Assembly: GCF_004798585.1 (NCBI RefSeq)
Contig: NZ_PPXQ01000021.1
Location: 1-64,000 of the forward strand
From: Massilia sp. Mn16-1_5
Lineage (GTDB): Bacteria > Pseudomonadota > Gammaproteobacteria > Burkholderiales > Burkholderiaceae_D
Reading direction: 5' to 3'
DNA length: 64,000 nucleotides
Every line of letters starts with the position of its first letter. Position 1 is the stretch's first letter. Made by a program: the position numbers and the translations under genes. Under the pieces are notes generated by a model. The model saw nothing but the letters and a program-made list of their open reading frames with translations, ran no database searches and was not told where the DNA came from. This document shows positions 25,001-34,822 of the stretch, in pieces.

Positions 25001-26058
25001 GCGGCGTACTGGCGCGCGGCCCAGTCCCGGTAGGCGCCACTGGTCACATTACGCACCCAGTCCTCGTGCTCGAGGTACCAGGCCACGGTCTGGCGCAGGC
25101 CGCTCTCGAAGTCGTGGCGCGGCTCCCAGCCCAGCTCGCGCCGCAGTTTGGCAGCGTCGATCGCATAGCGGCGATCGTGGCCCGGGCGGTCGGCCACGAA
25201 ACGGATCTGGGCCGCATACGACGCGCCATCCGAACGCGGCCGGGCGGCGTCGAGCAGCGCGCAAATGGCCTGGACGACCTCGAGATTGGTTTTCTGGTTC
25301 AGCCCGCCCACATTCCAGACTCCGCCCGGCGTGCCGGATGCGAGCACACGCCGGATCGCCGCGCAGTGGTCGCTCACATGCAGCCAGTCGCGCACCTGGC
25401 GCCCATCGCCGTACACCGGCAGCGCTTCCCCGGCCAGGGCCTTGTGGATCACCAGCGGAATCAGCTTTTCGGGAAACTGGAAGCGCCCGTAATTGTTTGA
25501 ACAATTGGTGGTCAGCACAGGCAAGCCATAGGTATGGTGCCAGGCCCGCACCAGGTGGTCGGACGCCGCCTTGCTGGCCGAATAGGGGCTGTTCGGCGCA
25601 TACGCCGTGGTTTCCGTGAAAGCGGGCGCGTCCGCGGCCAGCGTGCCATAGACCTCGTCGGTCGATACGTGCAGGAAGCGCCAGGCGCCCTGCTCGTCCG
25701 GCGGCAGCGCGTTCCAATAGTCGCGCGCCGCTTCGAGCAAGCCGAAGGTGCCGGCGACATTCGTCTGCACGAAGGCGGCCGGGCCGGCGATCGAGCGGTC
25801 GACATGGCTTTCGGCGGCAAAATTGAGTACGGCGCGCACCCGGTGTTCGGCCAGCAGACGCGCCACCAGTGCGCCGTCGCCGATGTCGCCGTGGACGAAG
25901 TGGTGGCGCGGGTCGCCTTCCAGGCTGGCGAGGTTGGCCAGGTTGCCGGCGTAGGTCAGCTTGTCGAGGTTGACGACCGGTTCGCCGCCGGCGGCATGCC
26001 AGTCGAGGATGAAGTTGGCTCCGATGAAGCCGGCGCCGCCGGTAACGAGAATGGTCAT
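24997..26058 (-). CDS. rfbB: dTDP-glucose 4,6-dehydratase RmlB, copy 1
   Basis: RmlB is an NAD-dependent extended short-chain dehydrogenase converting dTDP-glucose to dTDP-4-keto-6-deoxyglucose. The 353-residue product starts [20 protein letters not shown] (GGxGFIG NAD motif) and contains [10 protein letters not shown] and [15 protein letters not shown] (catalytic Tyr and Lys). The start at 26058 is chosen because it begins the Rossmann fold; an ATG 13 codons upstream adds an unrelated tail and no clear ribosome-binding site marks either. It is paralogous to 45526-46587 and clearly diverged from it at DNA level, so the duplication is not recent. Confidence 0.94.
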   Translation of the reverse strand: MTILVTGGAGFIGANFILDWHAAGGEPVVNLDKLTYAGNLANLASLEGDPRHHFVHGDIGDGALVARLLAEHRVRAVLNFAAESHVDRSIAGPAAFVQTNVAGTFGLLEAARDYWNALPPDEQGAWRFLHVSTDEVYGTLAADAPAFTETTAYAPNSPYSASKAASDHLVRAWHHTYGLPVLTTNCSNNYGRFQFPEKLIPLVIHKALAGEALPVYGDGRQVRDWLHVSDHCAAIRRVLASGTPGGVWNVGGLNQKTNLEVVQAICALLDAARPRSDGASYAAQIRFVADRPGHDRRYAIDAAKLRRELGWEPRHDFESGLRQTVAWYLEHEDWVRNVTSGAYRDWAARQYAA

Positions 26059-26378
26059 GGATGAAATCGGCAACAGCACCGGAACACGATACTGCATTGT
26101 AGTCGAAGGCTGTGCGCCGCCCTGAAAAGGACATGCGCATTGTCGATGTCATCCATCAATTTTGCTGCTTAGCAAGATGCGACAATGTTGTAAAAATCGC
26201 TATCAATCGTGCTACGTGCTCTGCATACTAGCTCTACAATTAAAACCGTCCAGCAGGCGCCTAGACCACCCATGTAGTTGATTCGCAAGGGAAATAATTG
26301 CTGGCAGGGATGTTTTGCAACCGCACAGCAGCGATGCTGCTACACGGGTTCGTACATATCACTGTCATCGGGGGTCGT
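26059..26378. other. Divergent intergenic region rfbB copy 1 / pagP
   Basis: This 320-bp AT-richer region separates two divergent genes and should hold both promoters. A TACAAT at 26235-26240 could be a -10 element for pagP, but no good -35 hexamer lies 17 bp before it. I see no coding sequence, REP element or terminator in it. Confidence 0.5.
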
Positions 26379-26969
26379 ATGGGTGTCGCGTCATCATTCA
26401 AGTTTTGCTGCTTCGCACCATTCCTATTCGCCGGGATGGCGCTCTCCAACCAGGCATGGGCAGACGATGCATTGGCCGCGCCGGACAATCCATTCAGCAA
26501 GGTCACCGCGGAGGAAGCGGACGCGCCGCGCGACGTGCACTGGGACATCTATTTGTCGGGCTACGCTTACCACGACCGCGACACCTACACGCGCAAGCAG
26601 CTCAACAAGATGAACGAGAACACCTGGGGTGGCGGCCTGGGCCGTACTTTGCGTAACGCCAGTGGGAACGACGAGTCGGTCTATGCCGTGGCCATACGCG
26701 ACTCGAACAACCGGCCGCAATACATGGCGGGCTACGCCTACCAGTGGATGTTTCCCGTGGTATCGAAGAAGTTCGAAGTCGGCGCGGGCCTGACGGGCCT
26801 CCTGATCCGCCGCCACGACTGGTACGGCGGCCGCCCCTTCCCCGCCATCCTCCCGGTGGCGTCGATCGGCACGCCAAAGGCCCAACTGGTGGCGACGTAT
26901 GTGCCGCACCTGTCGATGCGCAAAGCTAAGGGGAATATCGTGCTGTTGATGCTGAGGATGAGCCTGTAA
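26379..26969 (+). CDS. pagP: Lipid A palmitoyltransferase PagP
   Basis: PagP is an outer-membrane beta-barrel enzyme that moves palmitate from phospholipid to lipid A, giving resistance to cationic peptides. The 196-residue product has a signal peptide (cleavage near AWA|DD, residue 28) and the PagP core: WDIYLSGYAYHDRDTY with H65, NTWGGGLGRT, AIRDSNNRP with D108 and S109, then the AGYAYQW and LPVASIG strands. The 43-residue spacing from H65 to D108 equals that of the E. coli catalytic H33 and D76. The ATG at 26379 is preferred over one 27 codons upstream. It converges on kpsS. Confidence 0.9.
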   Translation: MGVASSFKFCCFAPFLFAGMALSNQAWADDALAAPDNPFSKVTAEEADAPRDVHWDIYLSGYAYHDRDTYTRKQLNKMNENTWGGGLGRTLRNASGNDESVYAVAIRDSNNRPQYMAGYAYQWMFPVVSKKFEVGAGLTGLLIRRHDWYGGRPFPAILPVASIGTPKAQLVATYVPHLSMRKAKGNIVLLMLRMSL

Positions 26970-26993
26970 GGCCGGCGCCCCGTTCCAGTCACT

Positions 26994-28349
26994 TCAGGCA
27001 GCCAAACCCGCCTCGAAGTCGTCCGCATCGCTTCCCTCCACCGGCGCCGCAGTGCGCCGCAGCTGCAAGGGTGCCGATAAACGCGCCCTGCCCGGCTTCC
27101 CCTGCGCCAGCAAGGTGTGAAAGTCGCGTCCGTAGAAGGCGCCGTTAAGCTGGGTCTGGGTAATCAGGTAGGCGCGGAAGCGCCGCCACAAGTCGCGGTC
27201 GAAACGCGTGACCGCAGTCCAGAACTGTCCCAGTTCGCCCTGGTAAGTCAGCCCTTCCATATCGTACAGCGCGCGCCCCATCAGCTTGAGCGGCTTGTAA
27301 TGGTAGAGCGTCGACAGGCCGACCGTGCTGTTGATCATGACGACGCCGCGCGAATGGCGCAACAGGGTAGGCAGGTGCACGTCATGCACGTAATGCACGC
27401 GGCCGCTCACACCGTGCTCGATGCACAGCCGCTCGATGAGGCGCCGGTAGTCGCGCTGGCCGCGGTCCATCGGATGATGCTTGAACACCAGATGGTGGTT
27501 GGCGTCGGCATGTGCGGCGAACGAGGCCAGCACCTCGCGGATGAAGTCGCGCACGTCGGGATAATCGCTATGGGTGGTCACCTGGCTGTCGTTATACACC
27601 TGCAGGGCGACAGCGAAATACAGGCCGTCATGCTCGCGCAGCAGCCGCTCGAATACCGGTTTGTCGCGCCAGCGGTTCAGGTGCTTGCGCACCCATGAGC
27701 GGCACCAGGCACGCGCCTCGTAACGAATCGAAAATTTCTTGTGGTGGCGGTACAGCGGATAGTGCGCCTGGAGCAGCCGCCCGGCCGCGTAATAAAACAT
27801 CGACGACCAGGCACCCCGGCCAAAACTCGGATGCGCAGCCTGGGGCTTGGGCACGGACACGTCCGGCAAGGCCTTGTAGAAGGCCGGATTGCGCGGCACC
27901 AGCGATTGCATGTTGACGCCGCCGCATTCGAGCGTGATGTAATCCGGACGCACATAGCCTTCCTCGAACACGAAGAACGCCAGCCCCAGCGCATCGGCCA
28001 GCTTCTTCGCGGCCTTGTGGTAGTGGCGGCAGTCGCCGAAGCACAGCAGGCCGTCGATGTCGTTCTCGACCAGATAGCGGCGCAGGAAATCCGGGAAATC
28101 CTTCAGCGAACCGCGGTAATCCACGGCGTCGAGCTTGCGATGGAAGAGCCAGTCGCCGCCGTTGAAATTCACCTTCTTGACCGAAACGCCTTGCCCCTCC
28201 AGCCAGGCAGCAACCCGGTTGAAGAAGGTGCCCATCGGCCCTTGCAACATCAGGACGCGGCGGCACTGCAGCAGATTGTAAAAACCCGGTACCGAATAGT
28301 CGCCTTGCTGGTAGCGCGCCAGTTGCCGGGGGTCGAGAGGTGCGTTCAT
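26994..28349 (-). CDS. kpsS: Capsule lipid-anchor Kdo transferase KpsS-like
   Basis: KpsS adds the first beta-Kdo to lyso-phosphatidylglycerol, starting the poly-Kdo linker of ABC-transporter-dependent capsules in the cytoplasm. The 451-residue product matches the family: VLMLQGPMGTFFNRVAAWLE near the start, KVNFNGGDWLFH, GLLCFGDCRHYHKAAKKLA, FVFEEGYVRPDYITLECGG, and later FKHHPMDRGQRDYRRLIERL and VVMINSTVGLSTLYHYKPLK. It is separated from kpsC by 112 bp containing a -10-like TATAAT, so it may be transcribed independently. Confidence 0.88.
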   Translation of the reverse strand: MNAPLDPRQLARYQQGDYSVPGFYNLLQCRRVLMLQGPMGTFFNRVAAWLEGQGVSVKKVNFNGGDWLFHRKLDAVDYRGSLKDFPDFLRRYLVENDIDGLLCFGDCRHYHKAAKKLADALGLAFFVFEEGYVRPDYITLECGGVNMQSLVPRNPAFYKALPDVSVPKPQAAHPSFGRGAWSSMFYYAAGRLLQAHYPLYRHHKKFSIRYEARAWCRSWVRKHLNRWRDKPVFERLLREHDGLYFAVALQVYNDSQVTTHSDYPDVRDFIREVLASFAAHADANHHLVFKHHPMDRGQRDYRRLIERLCIEHGVSGRVHYVHDVHLPTLLRHSRGVVMINSTVGLSTLYHYKPLKLMGRALYDMEGLTYQGELGQFWTAVTRFDRDLWRRFRAYLITQTQLNGAFYGRDFHTLLAQGKPGRARLSAPLQLRRTAAPVEGSDADDFEAGLAA

Positions 28350-28375
28350 TCGGATAACTACTAAAAGATCTATTT

Positions 28376-28404
28376 ATTATAAGTAACGATTTCCAGCTGA
28401 AAAT
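28376..28404 (-). promoter_or_regulatory. Possible sigma-70 promoter for kpsS
   Basis: On the minus strand 28381-28376 reads TATAAT, a perfect -10, 26 bp before the kpsS start. The hexamer 17 bp further upstream (28404-28399) is ATTTTC, a poor -35. The region 28350-28461 is conspicuously AT-rich. Confidence 0.4.
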
Positions 28405-28461
28405 TCACCATTTGTCACAATTGCTGAAAATACTGCTGGCTTACAACGGTTCAGGCAGAGA

Positions 28462-30543
28462 TCAGGTGCGCAACGCGCGCCATTCCGATTCCAGCAGCTC
28501 AAGCAATGCCCGCCCCTTGCGACGCTTGCGTGCCAGCCAGCCGGCTTGCACCGAGCCGGCCCCGGCCGACTGCGCCACCAGGTGGCGCATCACCTGCTCG
28601 GCCGACGCCAGGCCCGGCATCCCCGGCAGTACATAGCGTGGGTATTCCAGCATCGCGGCCCAGACCAGCGCGTCCAGGCCGAGACGGCGGCCGCGGTGTG
28701 GCAAGGCAAGATGGTCGACCGTCAGTCCCCAGCCTGCATAGAACGGTCCGCCGTAGCAGTGCACCGTGCGTCCATGCAGCAGCGCCTCGAAACCGGACAG
28801 CGAGGTCATCGTATGGACTTCGTCCGAGGCGAGAATGCAATCGATGATATTGGCCTCGTTGACGCACTGGTCGGCCAGCACCGCCAGCTCGCCGGCCGGC
28901 ACGGCGCCACGGCGGTTACCCGCGACCACGTCCGGATGGGCCTTGTAGAGGATGCATGCGTCCGGATTGGCCGCGCGCACCGCCCGCAGCAGATCCAGGT
29001 TAGTGCGCACGGCCGGCGAGCCGCGCATGATCGAGGCATCGTCTTCGACCTGGCCCGGCACCAGCAGTACGCGGCGCCCTCCGCTCTCGACCCGCAGCGC
29101 AGTACGCCCCAGGTTGTACTTGCTGACCTTCAGTGCCACGTGCCGCTCGCGAAAACGCGCGGCCCGCTCCAGGTCTTCATCGCCCAGTTCGCAGGTCGCC
29201 AGCAGGCGTTCGAGCGCACTGCCGGAGGCGGGATCGTAGTACATGCCCGACTGGTCGAGCACCAGGGACACCGGCCGGAACAGGTCCGACCCCAGCCCGA
29301 CCGAGCGCAGGAAACCGTCTTCCATGCGCCACAACGGCAGAGCGCGCTCGCGCGCCAGCGCGTTCAGCTTCGCTTCTTCCTTCACGCCCCACATCACGAT
29401 GCGTGCGTCGGCCGGCAAGTGCTTGCGCGCCAGCGCCGCGGCCGAGCGCACGAAGTGCACGCGGTTCGACGCACCCGCCAGATAGGGCCGCACGATGGCC
29501 CGCTTCCACAGGCTCATGCCGACGCAATACAGACTGCCGCGCGTCGCATCATTGGCCTGCTTGTTACGCGCCAGCCAGTCGATGACATCGAAGATGTCGC
29601 CCTGCCCTCCCGTGGCCGGGTCGAGGTAGCGCGCGTACTGCAGGTAGGCCGCTTCGAACAGCTGCGCCAGCGTGCGCCGGACCGGCCGGCGCGCGCGCAG
29701 CGCGTCCATGCCGGGATGGCGGTCGTCGGTGAGCCCCCAGCCGGCGTACCAGGGCTGGCCGAAGCACACCACCGGCTTTTCCAGCATCAGGGCCTCGAAG
29801 CCCATCTGCGAGGTCACGACGTAGACCTGGTCGACCTGCTCGATCAGGCCGAGCGGGGACACGTCCTCGGCTAGCACGTGCAGGCGCGGATCGGCATTCT
29901 TCAGAGCCGAAGCGGGCAGATAGCCCTGTTTCTTACCGCTCAGCACATCGGGATGGGTCTTGACCCAGATCTCGGCCTGCGGATGCTCGGCCAGCGCCGC
30001 CTCGAGCATCGCGCCGAAGCGCGCCTGGTCGGCCCCGCCCAGCCGTACCGAGACGTCGCCCATGGTCTGGTCGATGACCAGCACGCGCGCCGTGTACGGT
30101 GCGGCCAGCGGCGGCAGCGAACGCTCGGGCGCGTGGTTGTACTTCGACAGCTTGTGACGCCGCATCAACCCGAGCGCGCGCTGCGCCTGGGCCTGCTTTT
30201 CCGGGTCGGGCGCCAGGCCGGCGATCAACGCCTCCAGGCGCGAGGGCTGCGTGGCATCGTAATAGATGCCGAGGTCGTCCACCACCAGCGACAGCGGCGC
30301 GGCACCGGCCACGCCGAGGCCGACCGAGCGCAGGAAGCCGTCCTCGAGGGCGAGGAAGGGCAGCTGGTGGCGGGCGGCGTAGGCGCGCGCCCGTTCGGTG
30401 GTAGGGCGGCGGCCCCAGCCGGCGATGGCGCTCAGATGCGCCGAGGGCGTCCAAGTCAATGAACGGAGCCTGGTCACCTCCCTGCCGAGGAACGAGGTCA
30501 GATGTGGCAGGCGCCAGATCCCGCCCGAAAAAATACCGATCAC
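28462..30543 (-). CDS. kpsC: Capsule linker Kdo transferase KpsC-like (duplicated GT domains)
   Basis: KpsC extends the poly-Kdo linker on the capsule's lipid acceptor. The 693-residue product has two homologous halves with repeated motifs: LEDGFLRSVGLGVAGAAPLS then LVVDDLGIYYD (about 65-95), and MEDGFLRSVGLGSDLFRPVS then LVLDQSGMYYD (about 400-430). Each half is followed by a (V)KTHPDV or YKAHPDV motif and a GFEAL...GxPWYAGWGLT-type block. This internal repeat and length agree with the family. It lies 1 bp after galU. Confidence 0.9.
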   Translation of the reverse strand: MIGIFSGGIWRLPHLTSFLGREVTRLRSLTWTPSAHLSAIAGWGRRPTTERARAYAARHQLPFLALEDGFLRSVGLGVAGAAPLSLVVDDLGIYYDATQPSRLEALIAGLAPDPEKQAQAQRALGLMRRHKLSKYNHAPERSLPPLAAPYTARVLVIDQTMGDVSVRLGGADQARFGAMLEAALAEHPQAEIWVKTHPDVLSGKKQGYLPASALKNADPRLHVLAEDVSPLGLIEQVDQVYVVTSQMGFEALMLEKPVVCFGQPWYAGWGLTDDRHPGMDALRARRPVRRTLAQLFEAAYLQYARYLDPATGGQGDIFDVIDWLARNKQANDATRGSLYCVGMSLWKRAIVRPYLAGASNRVHFVRSAAALARKHLPADARIVMWGVKEEAKLNALARERALPLWRMEDGFLRSVGLGSDLFRPVSLVLDQSGMYYDPASGSALERLLATCELGDEDLERAARFRERHVALKVSKYNLGRTALRVESGGRRVLLVPGQVEDDASIMRGSPAVRTNLDLLRAVRAANPDACILYKAHPDVVAGNRRGAVPAGELAVLADQCVNEANIIDCILASDEVHTMTSLSGFEALLHGRTVHCYGGPFYAGWGLTVDHLALPHRGRRLGLDALVWAAMLEYPRYVLPGMPGLASAEQVMRHLVAQSAGAGSVQAGWLARKRRKGRALLELLESEWRALRT

Positions 30544-30544
30544 A

Positions 30545-31414
30545 TCAAGCCCGCATCAATTCGACGTGTTTGCTGAAGTCCGCGCCGACCTCGGGATGCT
30601 TCATGCCATAGACAAGCGTAGCCTTCAGGTAGCCCAACTTCGAACCGCAGTCGTAGCGTGTACCCGCCAAGGTCTGGGCCAGCACCGGTTCATCCTCGAG
30701 CAGCGCGGCGATGCCATCCGTGAGCTGGATTTCGCCACCGGCGCCGGCACGCACGGCGCGCAACTTGTGGAAGATCGCCGGCGTTAGGATGTAGCGGCCG
30801 ACCACGGCCAGGTTCGAAGGTGCAACGCTCGGATGCGGCTTTTCGACGATGCTGGAAATCTGCGTCTTGCCGTCATCCCGCTGAGCCACCTCGACAATGC
30901 CATAGGAGCCGGTCTGTTCCCGGGCCACTGTCTCGACGCCGAGCACGGCACTTCCGGTCTGCTCGTACGTGCGGACCATTTGCGCCATTGCACCGGGCTC
31001 GCTGTCGATCAGGTCGTCGGCCAGGATGACCGCGAACGGCGCATCGCCGACTGCGGGTTCAGCGCACAGCACGGCGTGTCCGAGGCCGAGCGCCTGCGCC
31101 TGCCGGATATAAAGGCAGGACACATGCGGCGGCAGGATGTCCTTGGCCAGCTCCAGCAGCTTGTGTTTGCTGTTGCGTTCCAGTTCGCTTTCCAATTCGT
31201 AGGCCTTGTCGAAATGGTCCTCGATGCTGCGCTTGTTGCGGCCGGTGACGAAGATCATTTCGGTGATGCCGGCGGCGACCGCTTCTTCGACCGCGTACTG
31301 GATCAGTGGCTTGTCGACGATCGGGAGCATCTCTTTTGGACTCGCCTTGGTAGCGGGAAGGAAGCGGGAGCCAAGGCCGGCGACGGGGAAAACTGCCTTT
31401 GTAATTTTTCTCAT
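30545..31414 (-). CDS. galU: UTP-glucose-1-phosphate uridylyltransferase GalU
   Basis: GalU makes UDP-glucose from UTP and glucose-1-phosphate, a precursor for many surface sugars. The 289-residue product has the nucleotidyltransferase signature [20 protein letters not shown] then [20 protein letters not shown], plus [11 protein letters not shown] (metal/UDP-sugar site) and GSYGIVEV. Its place between the glycosyltransferase block and kpsC suggests it supplies the capsule pathway, though it may be the cell's general enzyme. Confidence 0.95.
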   Translation of the reverse strand: MRKITKAVFPVAGLGSRFLPATKASPKEMLPIVDKPLIQYAVEEAVAAGITEMIFVTGRNKRSIEDHFDKAYELESELERNSKHKLLELAKDILPPHVSCLYIRQAQALGLGHAVLCAEPAVGDAPFAVILADDLIDSEPGAMAQMVRTYEQTGSAVLGVETVAREQTGSYGIVEVAQRDDGKTQISSIVEKPHPSVAPSNLAVVGRYILTPAIFHKLRAVRAGAGGEIQLTDGIAALLEDEPVLAQTLAGTRYDCGSKLGYLKATLVYGMKHPEVGADFSKHVELMRA

Positions 31415-31487
31415 ATGCTGTATGTTGCTTACTGATCAATTTGTATTTCGTGCGTCAAATTATTAGCAGTCTTTTGCGCTATTTCTC

Positions 31488-32498
31488 TTAGGCTAACGCC
31501 ATTTGCTTCGCGCGTTCCCGTGCAGCAGCACTCATTCGCTCACGTCGGGCCCGATCGTTGATGAGCTCGGAAACAGTACGCTCCCAAATTTGGGGCTCGT
31601 TGGGCAGAAGTATTCCATCGATCTCGTGCCGAATAAATCCACGATACGGTGCGACATCTGTATATATCCCTACTGCCCCCATGCGGGCATAGTCGAAAAA
31701 CTTCGTCGCCCCCCGTCCTTTGTTAAAAGGACCGGGCAGCAAAGGGGCAAGGCCGACATCACACCGAACGGCTCGCGTGTAGGCGAAATAGTTTGTCCAG
31801 CTCATGGGATGCAAAATTGCGGCTCCTGGAATATCGCGAAACAGCTTGTTTGCACTATGGTCACCAAAAATCTCTAAGGAAACCGAATCATTCTCCGTAG
31901 CGACCTTAGCTAGAATTGGCGCAAGCCACCTTAGCTCGGCTTGGTGGGAGGCAGTCCCGTGATAACAAATTCTAGTGTCTATCCTTTCGCAAAAATCATC
32001 TTGATGTGTTCTTGGAGCAAGTACGACTGGAGACCATTGTTGATATTTGGTTGCCAGGTACTCAGAACCCACCCAGAATTCCCTGCACAGTTCGTTTAAA
32101 ACATCGAACTGATTAGTCGCCATTTTTTTTATTTTGCGGCTGTAGGCGACGGGCAGCGCCTTTAAAGCCTCTGCATCCATCAGGTCATCATCCATAAAAT
32201 ATATTATTCTACCGCCGCCGGTTTGGAATCGCCGCAACTCCGCAATCCAACGCAGTGGAAGATATCGAGAGATGATCACCGTATGAAAACCAGAATCGAA
32301 AAAATTCCAAGGTCTGGCAACATCAGGATCAATGATGGTCTCGCGATGACCGTTCAAACGCAAGTGAGGGCGCACTAGATAACTGATGGACGCACTGTCG
32401 CCCGCACTTAAGATAAGCGTATCGGCGCCGGAATTTGCAGGCGGAATCGAAATCGAAATAGGTTTGGTGAAGAACTTTTTAAGCCAACTCATGATCAA
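31488..32498 (-). CDS. GT-B glycosyltransferase-like protein of the capsule variable region
   Basis: The 336-residue product resembles GT4/GT1-type glycosyltransferases: an N-terminal sugar-acceptor domain with YFMDDDLMDAEAL, and a C-terminal nucleotide-sugar domain with ICYHGTASHQAELRWLAPIL, LEIFGD, VGLAPLLPGPFNKGRGATKF then FDYARMGAVGIYTD. The GR(G)ATKF-(F/Y)-(A) part is the usual donor-binding segment. The sugar specificity cannot be read. It belongs to a visibly AT-richer block, which suggests acquisition by transfer. There is no signal peptide. Confidence 0.7.
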   Translation of the reverse strand: MIMSWLKKFFTKPISISIPPANSGADTLILSAGDSASISYLVRPHLRLNGHRETIIDPDVARPWNFFDSGFHTVIISRYLPLRWIAELRRFQTGGGRIIYFMDDDLMDAEALKALPVAYSRKIKKMATNQFDVLNELCREFWVGSEYLATKYQQWSPVVLAPRTHQDDFCERIDTRICYHGTASHQAELRWLAPILAKVATENDSVSLEIFGDHSANKLFRDIPGAAILHPMSWTNYFAYTRAVRCDVGLAPLLPGPFNKGRGATKFFDYARMGAVGIYTDVAPYRGFIRHEIDGILLPNEPQIWERTVSELINDRARRERMSAAARERAKQMALA

Positions 32499-32528
32499 AC
32501 ATTTGAAAACGCGGACTTATCGCAAAAC

Positions 32529-33671
32529 CTATGCCTTATCCATTTTTGCGATCCTATCCAATAAAGCGGGCACATTTACGCTGAATGGCAAATGAACTGC
32601 CCCCGACTCAACCAGTGTTGGATCCACCCTACCCCAAAACACGCCGAAGTTCAGGCCCAAGGACGAGAAAAGATTGCAGTGCGCATAGACCCAGTGCCGC
32701 TCGGACTCTATATCAATTAACTTGGTTCCTGGGGCGCAAAACACACTGTTAAACATTCCTGCACCTGCCGGACCTACAATAAAGTCTGCGTTAGCAAATG
32801 CCGCCAATTGCCCAATGACCGACAACTCATCAGGAACGACGACATCGAAACCCATTGCAACCAACGCTTCACACACCTCATCTTCATTTATGCACCTCCT
32901 CGCCCGCGTCGAAGCGACACCTCCACGTCGAGATATATAGATCTTTCGTCCATAGCGCGACTTCCCTTGCAGTGAGCGACTTAGTCCAAGGAACACTTCC
33001 CGAGCATAGGCATCCAAATACCCGTTTGTGTGGCACTGCGATGGGATAATCGCGGAACTCATCTCATAACTGCAGTTCGGGTGATGCGGAATAATCGCGT
33101 CCTCTGTGAACCCAAGCAGGCCAGCTAGTTGAGCCTGCTGCGGAAACTGACTATACATAAGGATTTTTGAGACTCCGACCGCCTTAAGCCAAGCCAATTT
33201 TGGTACAACACGAAAAAGAAAAGATCCCCAGTTACTAGGCTCCGCAGAGACTGCGAGACCTATTTGCCCCTCCAAGCGAATTGTTTTACGCGCTTTATTC
33301 TGGAATACGAATGCCTCGCGCTCAGTCCAACTCAAGCCAGTGTCCCGATCGGTTACGAACAGATGTGAATAAGATTCCGGATTCTGCACAGTGTTATCAG
33401 TAAAGAACTGAGTTAGATCTTTATTCAGCAGCCATCGGTGGCCGTTTAACATCCACGTATCATCCGCCTTTAACAAGAATCTGGCCTGATCCACCATGAC
33501 AGGAAGCTTTGGAAGACTCCTACCGGTGCCGTCCGGATCATCAGAGAACTGCGGCCACGATCGCGGACTCGCCCTTCCGATATGCGTCTCCAATATCTGG
33601 ACTCCAGACAACGAGGACTGGTGAGGATGCGTGACAAGGTTCAATTTTTGAAACATACCTCGACCTATCAA
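32529..33671 (-). CDS. GT61-family (DUF563) glycosyltransferase
   Basis: The 380-residue product looks like a GT61/DUF563 capsular polysaccharide enzyme: the middle has AEPSNWGSFLFRVVPKLAWL (a WxHFL-type motif with N-W-F), then RKIYISRRGGVASTRARRCI then NEDEV, and near the C-terminus FANADFIVGPAGAGMFNSVF then CAPGTKLIDIE, the typical GxHGAGL-like donor segment (here GPAGAGM). The start at 33671 overlaps the next gene's stop by 4 bp; an ATG five codons later is an alternative. Substrate unknown. Confidence 0.75.
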   Translation of the reverse strand: MIGRGMFQKLNLVTHPHQSSLSGVQILETHIGRASPRSWPQFSDDPDGTGRSLPKLPVMVDQARFLLKADDTWMLNGHRWLLNKDLTQFFTDNTVQNPESYSHLFVTDRDTGLSWTEREAFVFQNKARKTIRLEGQIGLAVSAEPSNWGSFLFRVVPKLAWLKAVGVSKILMYSQFPQQAQLAGLLGFTEDAIIPHHPNCSYEMSSAIIPSQCHTNGYLDAYAREVFLGLSRSLQGKSRYGRKIYISRRGGVASTRARRCINEDEVCEALVAMGFDVVVPDELSVIGQLAAFANADFIVGPAGAGMFNSVFCAPGTKLIDIESERHWVYAHCNLFSSLGLNFGVFWGRVDPTLVESGAVHLPFSVNVPALLDRIAKMDKA

Positions 33672-34822
33672 CCGCGGCTCTGTTCCACTTGAGCCAGATG
33701 CCCAAGATATGGCGCTGGGCTCAGCTTATTGTTTCGCAAGAATTTATGGTATTCACCTGCCAGTCGAGTTCGGTTTGCATCAAACTCGTCAGGATCAAAA
33801 CGGAACAACCGAGGAAGATCGTCACGACGTATTCCCGCGCTGACTTCGGCCGATGAGACGTGCGGCACTTTCATCGTTTCACAGAGTTCCTTTGTCCTAG
33901 AATCATGCGCGATACATAACGCTGGGACGCCTGCCTGTAGAGCAAGCATGACCCCATGAATACGAGTTCCGATAACAAAGTCGTATCGACGAGTAAATTC
34001 CAGCCATGCTGCTGCCGAGAAAAAACTAAACGCGTGTTGCTCCGTCCATTTTATAAAATCATCATTCGAGAGATGCGGAGTAGCATAGTTACGACACAGG
34101 TTGAGTTGTTCTTGCGAAAGCAAGGTGGCCTCGCCTCGCCCTAACTGGACCATTTCCAATGGGCTTTGGCAGATATATGCCCCTTTATTCGCTCCCATCA
34201 GTTGAACGAGCGACGCCTCCAAACGCGCCAAATGGCCCCAGCGCTGGTGCCCGGCCGTTACCGCAATGTTTTGCGGATTTCCGTTAAAACGACTCGCAAT
34301 TTTTGCACCCAACTTTACTTCCGGACTGATGAATAAAGTAGGGCAACCCAGTGCCACAGCCTTTTCGGCGAGGCCATAACGCTCGAGTGCACGGCGACTA
34401 AATTCGCCACGCATCGCAATATTTGGCGCATTAGTTGGGGAGTGATCTTGAATCGTCCGAACCCAGTCCAACGTACCTGCTGGAATCTCTACCTCCTGTT
34501 GCAAATTCCCAGCTTGAGCGCCTAAACCAATACCGACAAGTCGACACTTAAGCTGCCTAAAATTTTCAACGAGAAACCCTAGATCAGCATGAGTTCCGAG
34601 TTGGTTAGCAAGCGTCAAAACACCGACGGAGCCGGTACGATCGACTTCTGCAGGTGCTGCATGCCATAACTTAGAGCTAAGACTGCCCCCCAAAAGGCGG
34701 CTGATTGCATAGCAGAATGCCAAATTACCGGTATTATCACCAACAAGTTGGTACGCCTGAGTTGTGCCTAGGAGACCACTGTCCTCGACGGACGGAGCGA
34801 AACCGAAAAGAAACGGTGCCAT
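33668..34822 (-). CDS. Polysaccharide pyruvyl transferase family protein
   Basis: Members of this family (CsaB/WcaK-like) add ketal-linked pyruvate from phosphoenolpyruvate to surface sugars. The 384-residue product shows the family pattern: NTGNLAFCYAISRLLGG near the N-terminus, CRLVGIGLGAQAGNLQ, PNIAMRGEFSRRALERYGLA, ALGCPTLFISPE, and the C-terminal RYDFVIGTRIHGVMLALQAG then VPALCIAHDSRTKELCE. The GTRIHG(V)-A-L-xAGVP block is diagnostic. It shares one base with the acetyltransferase gene upstream and overlaps the GT61 gene by 4 bp, so the three are one translational unit. Confidence 0.85.
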   Translation of the reverse strand: MAPFLFGFAPSVEDSGLLGTTQAYQLVGDNTGNLAFCYAISRLLGGSLSSKLWHAAPAEVDRTGSVGVLTLANQLGTHADLGFLVENFRQLKCRLVGIGLGAQAGNLQQEVEIPAGTLDWVRTIQDHSPTNAPNIAMRGEFSRRALERYGLAEKAVALGCPTLFISPEVKLGAKIASRFNGNPQNIAVTAGHQRWGHLARLEASLVQLMGANKGAYICQSPLEMVQLGRGEATLLSQEQLNLCRNYATPHLSNDDFIKWTEQHAFSFFSAAAWLEFTRRYDFVIGTRIHGVMLALQAGVPALCIAHDSRTKELCETMKVPHVSSAEVSAGIRRDDLPRLFRFDPDEFDANRTRLAGEYHKFLRNNKLSPAPYLGHLAQVEQSRG

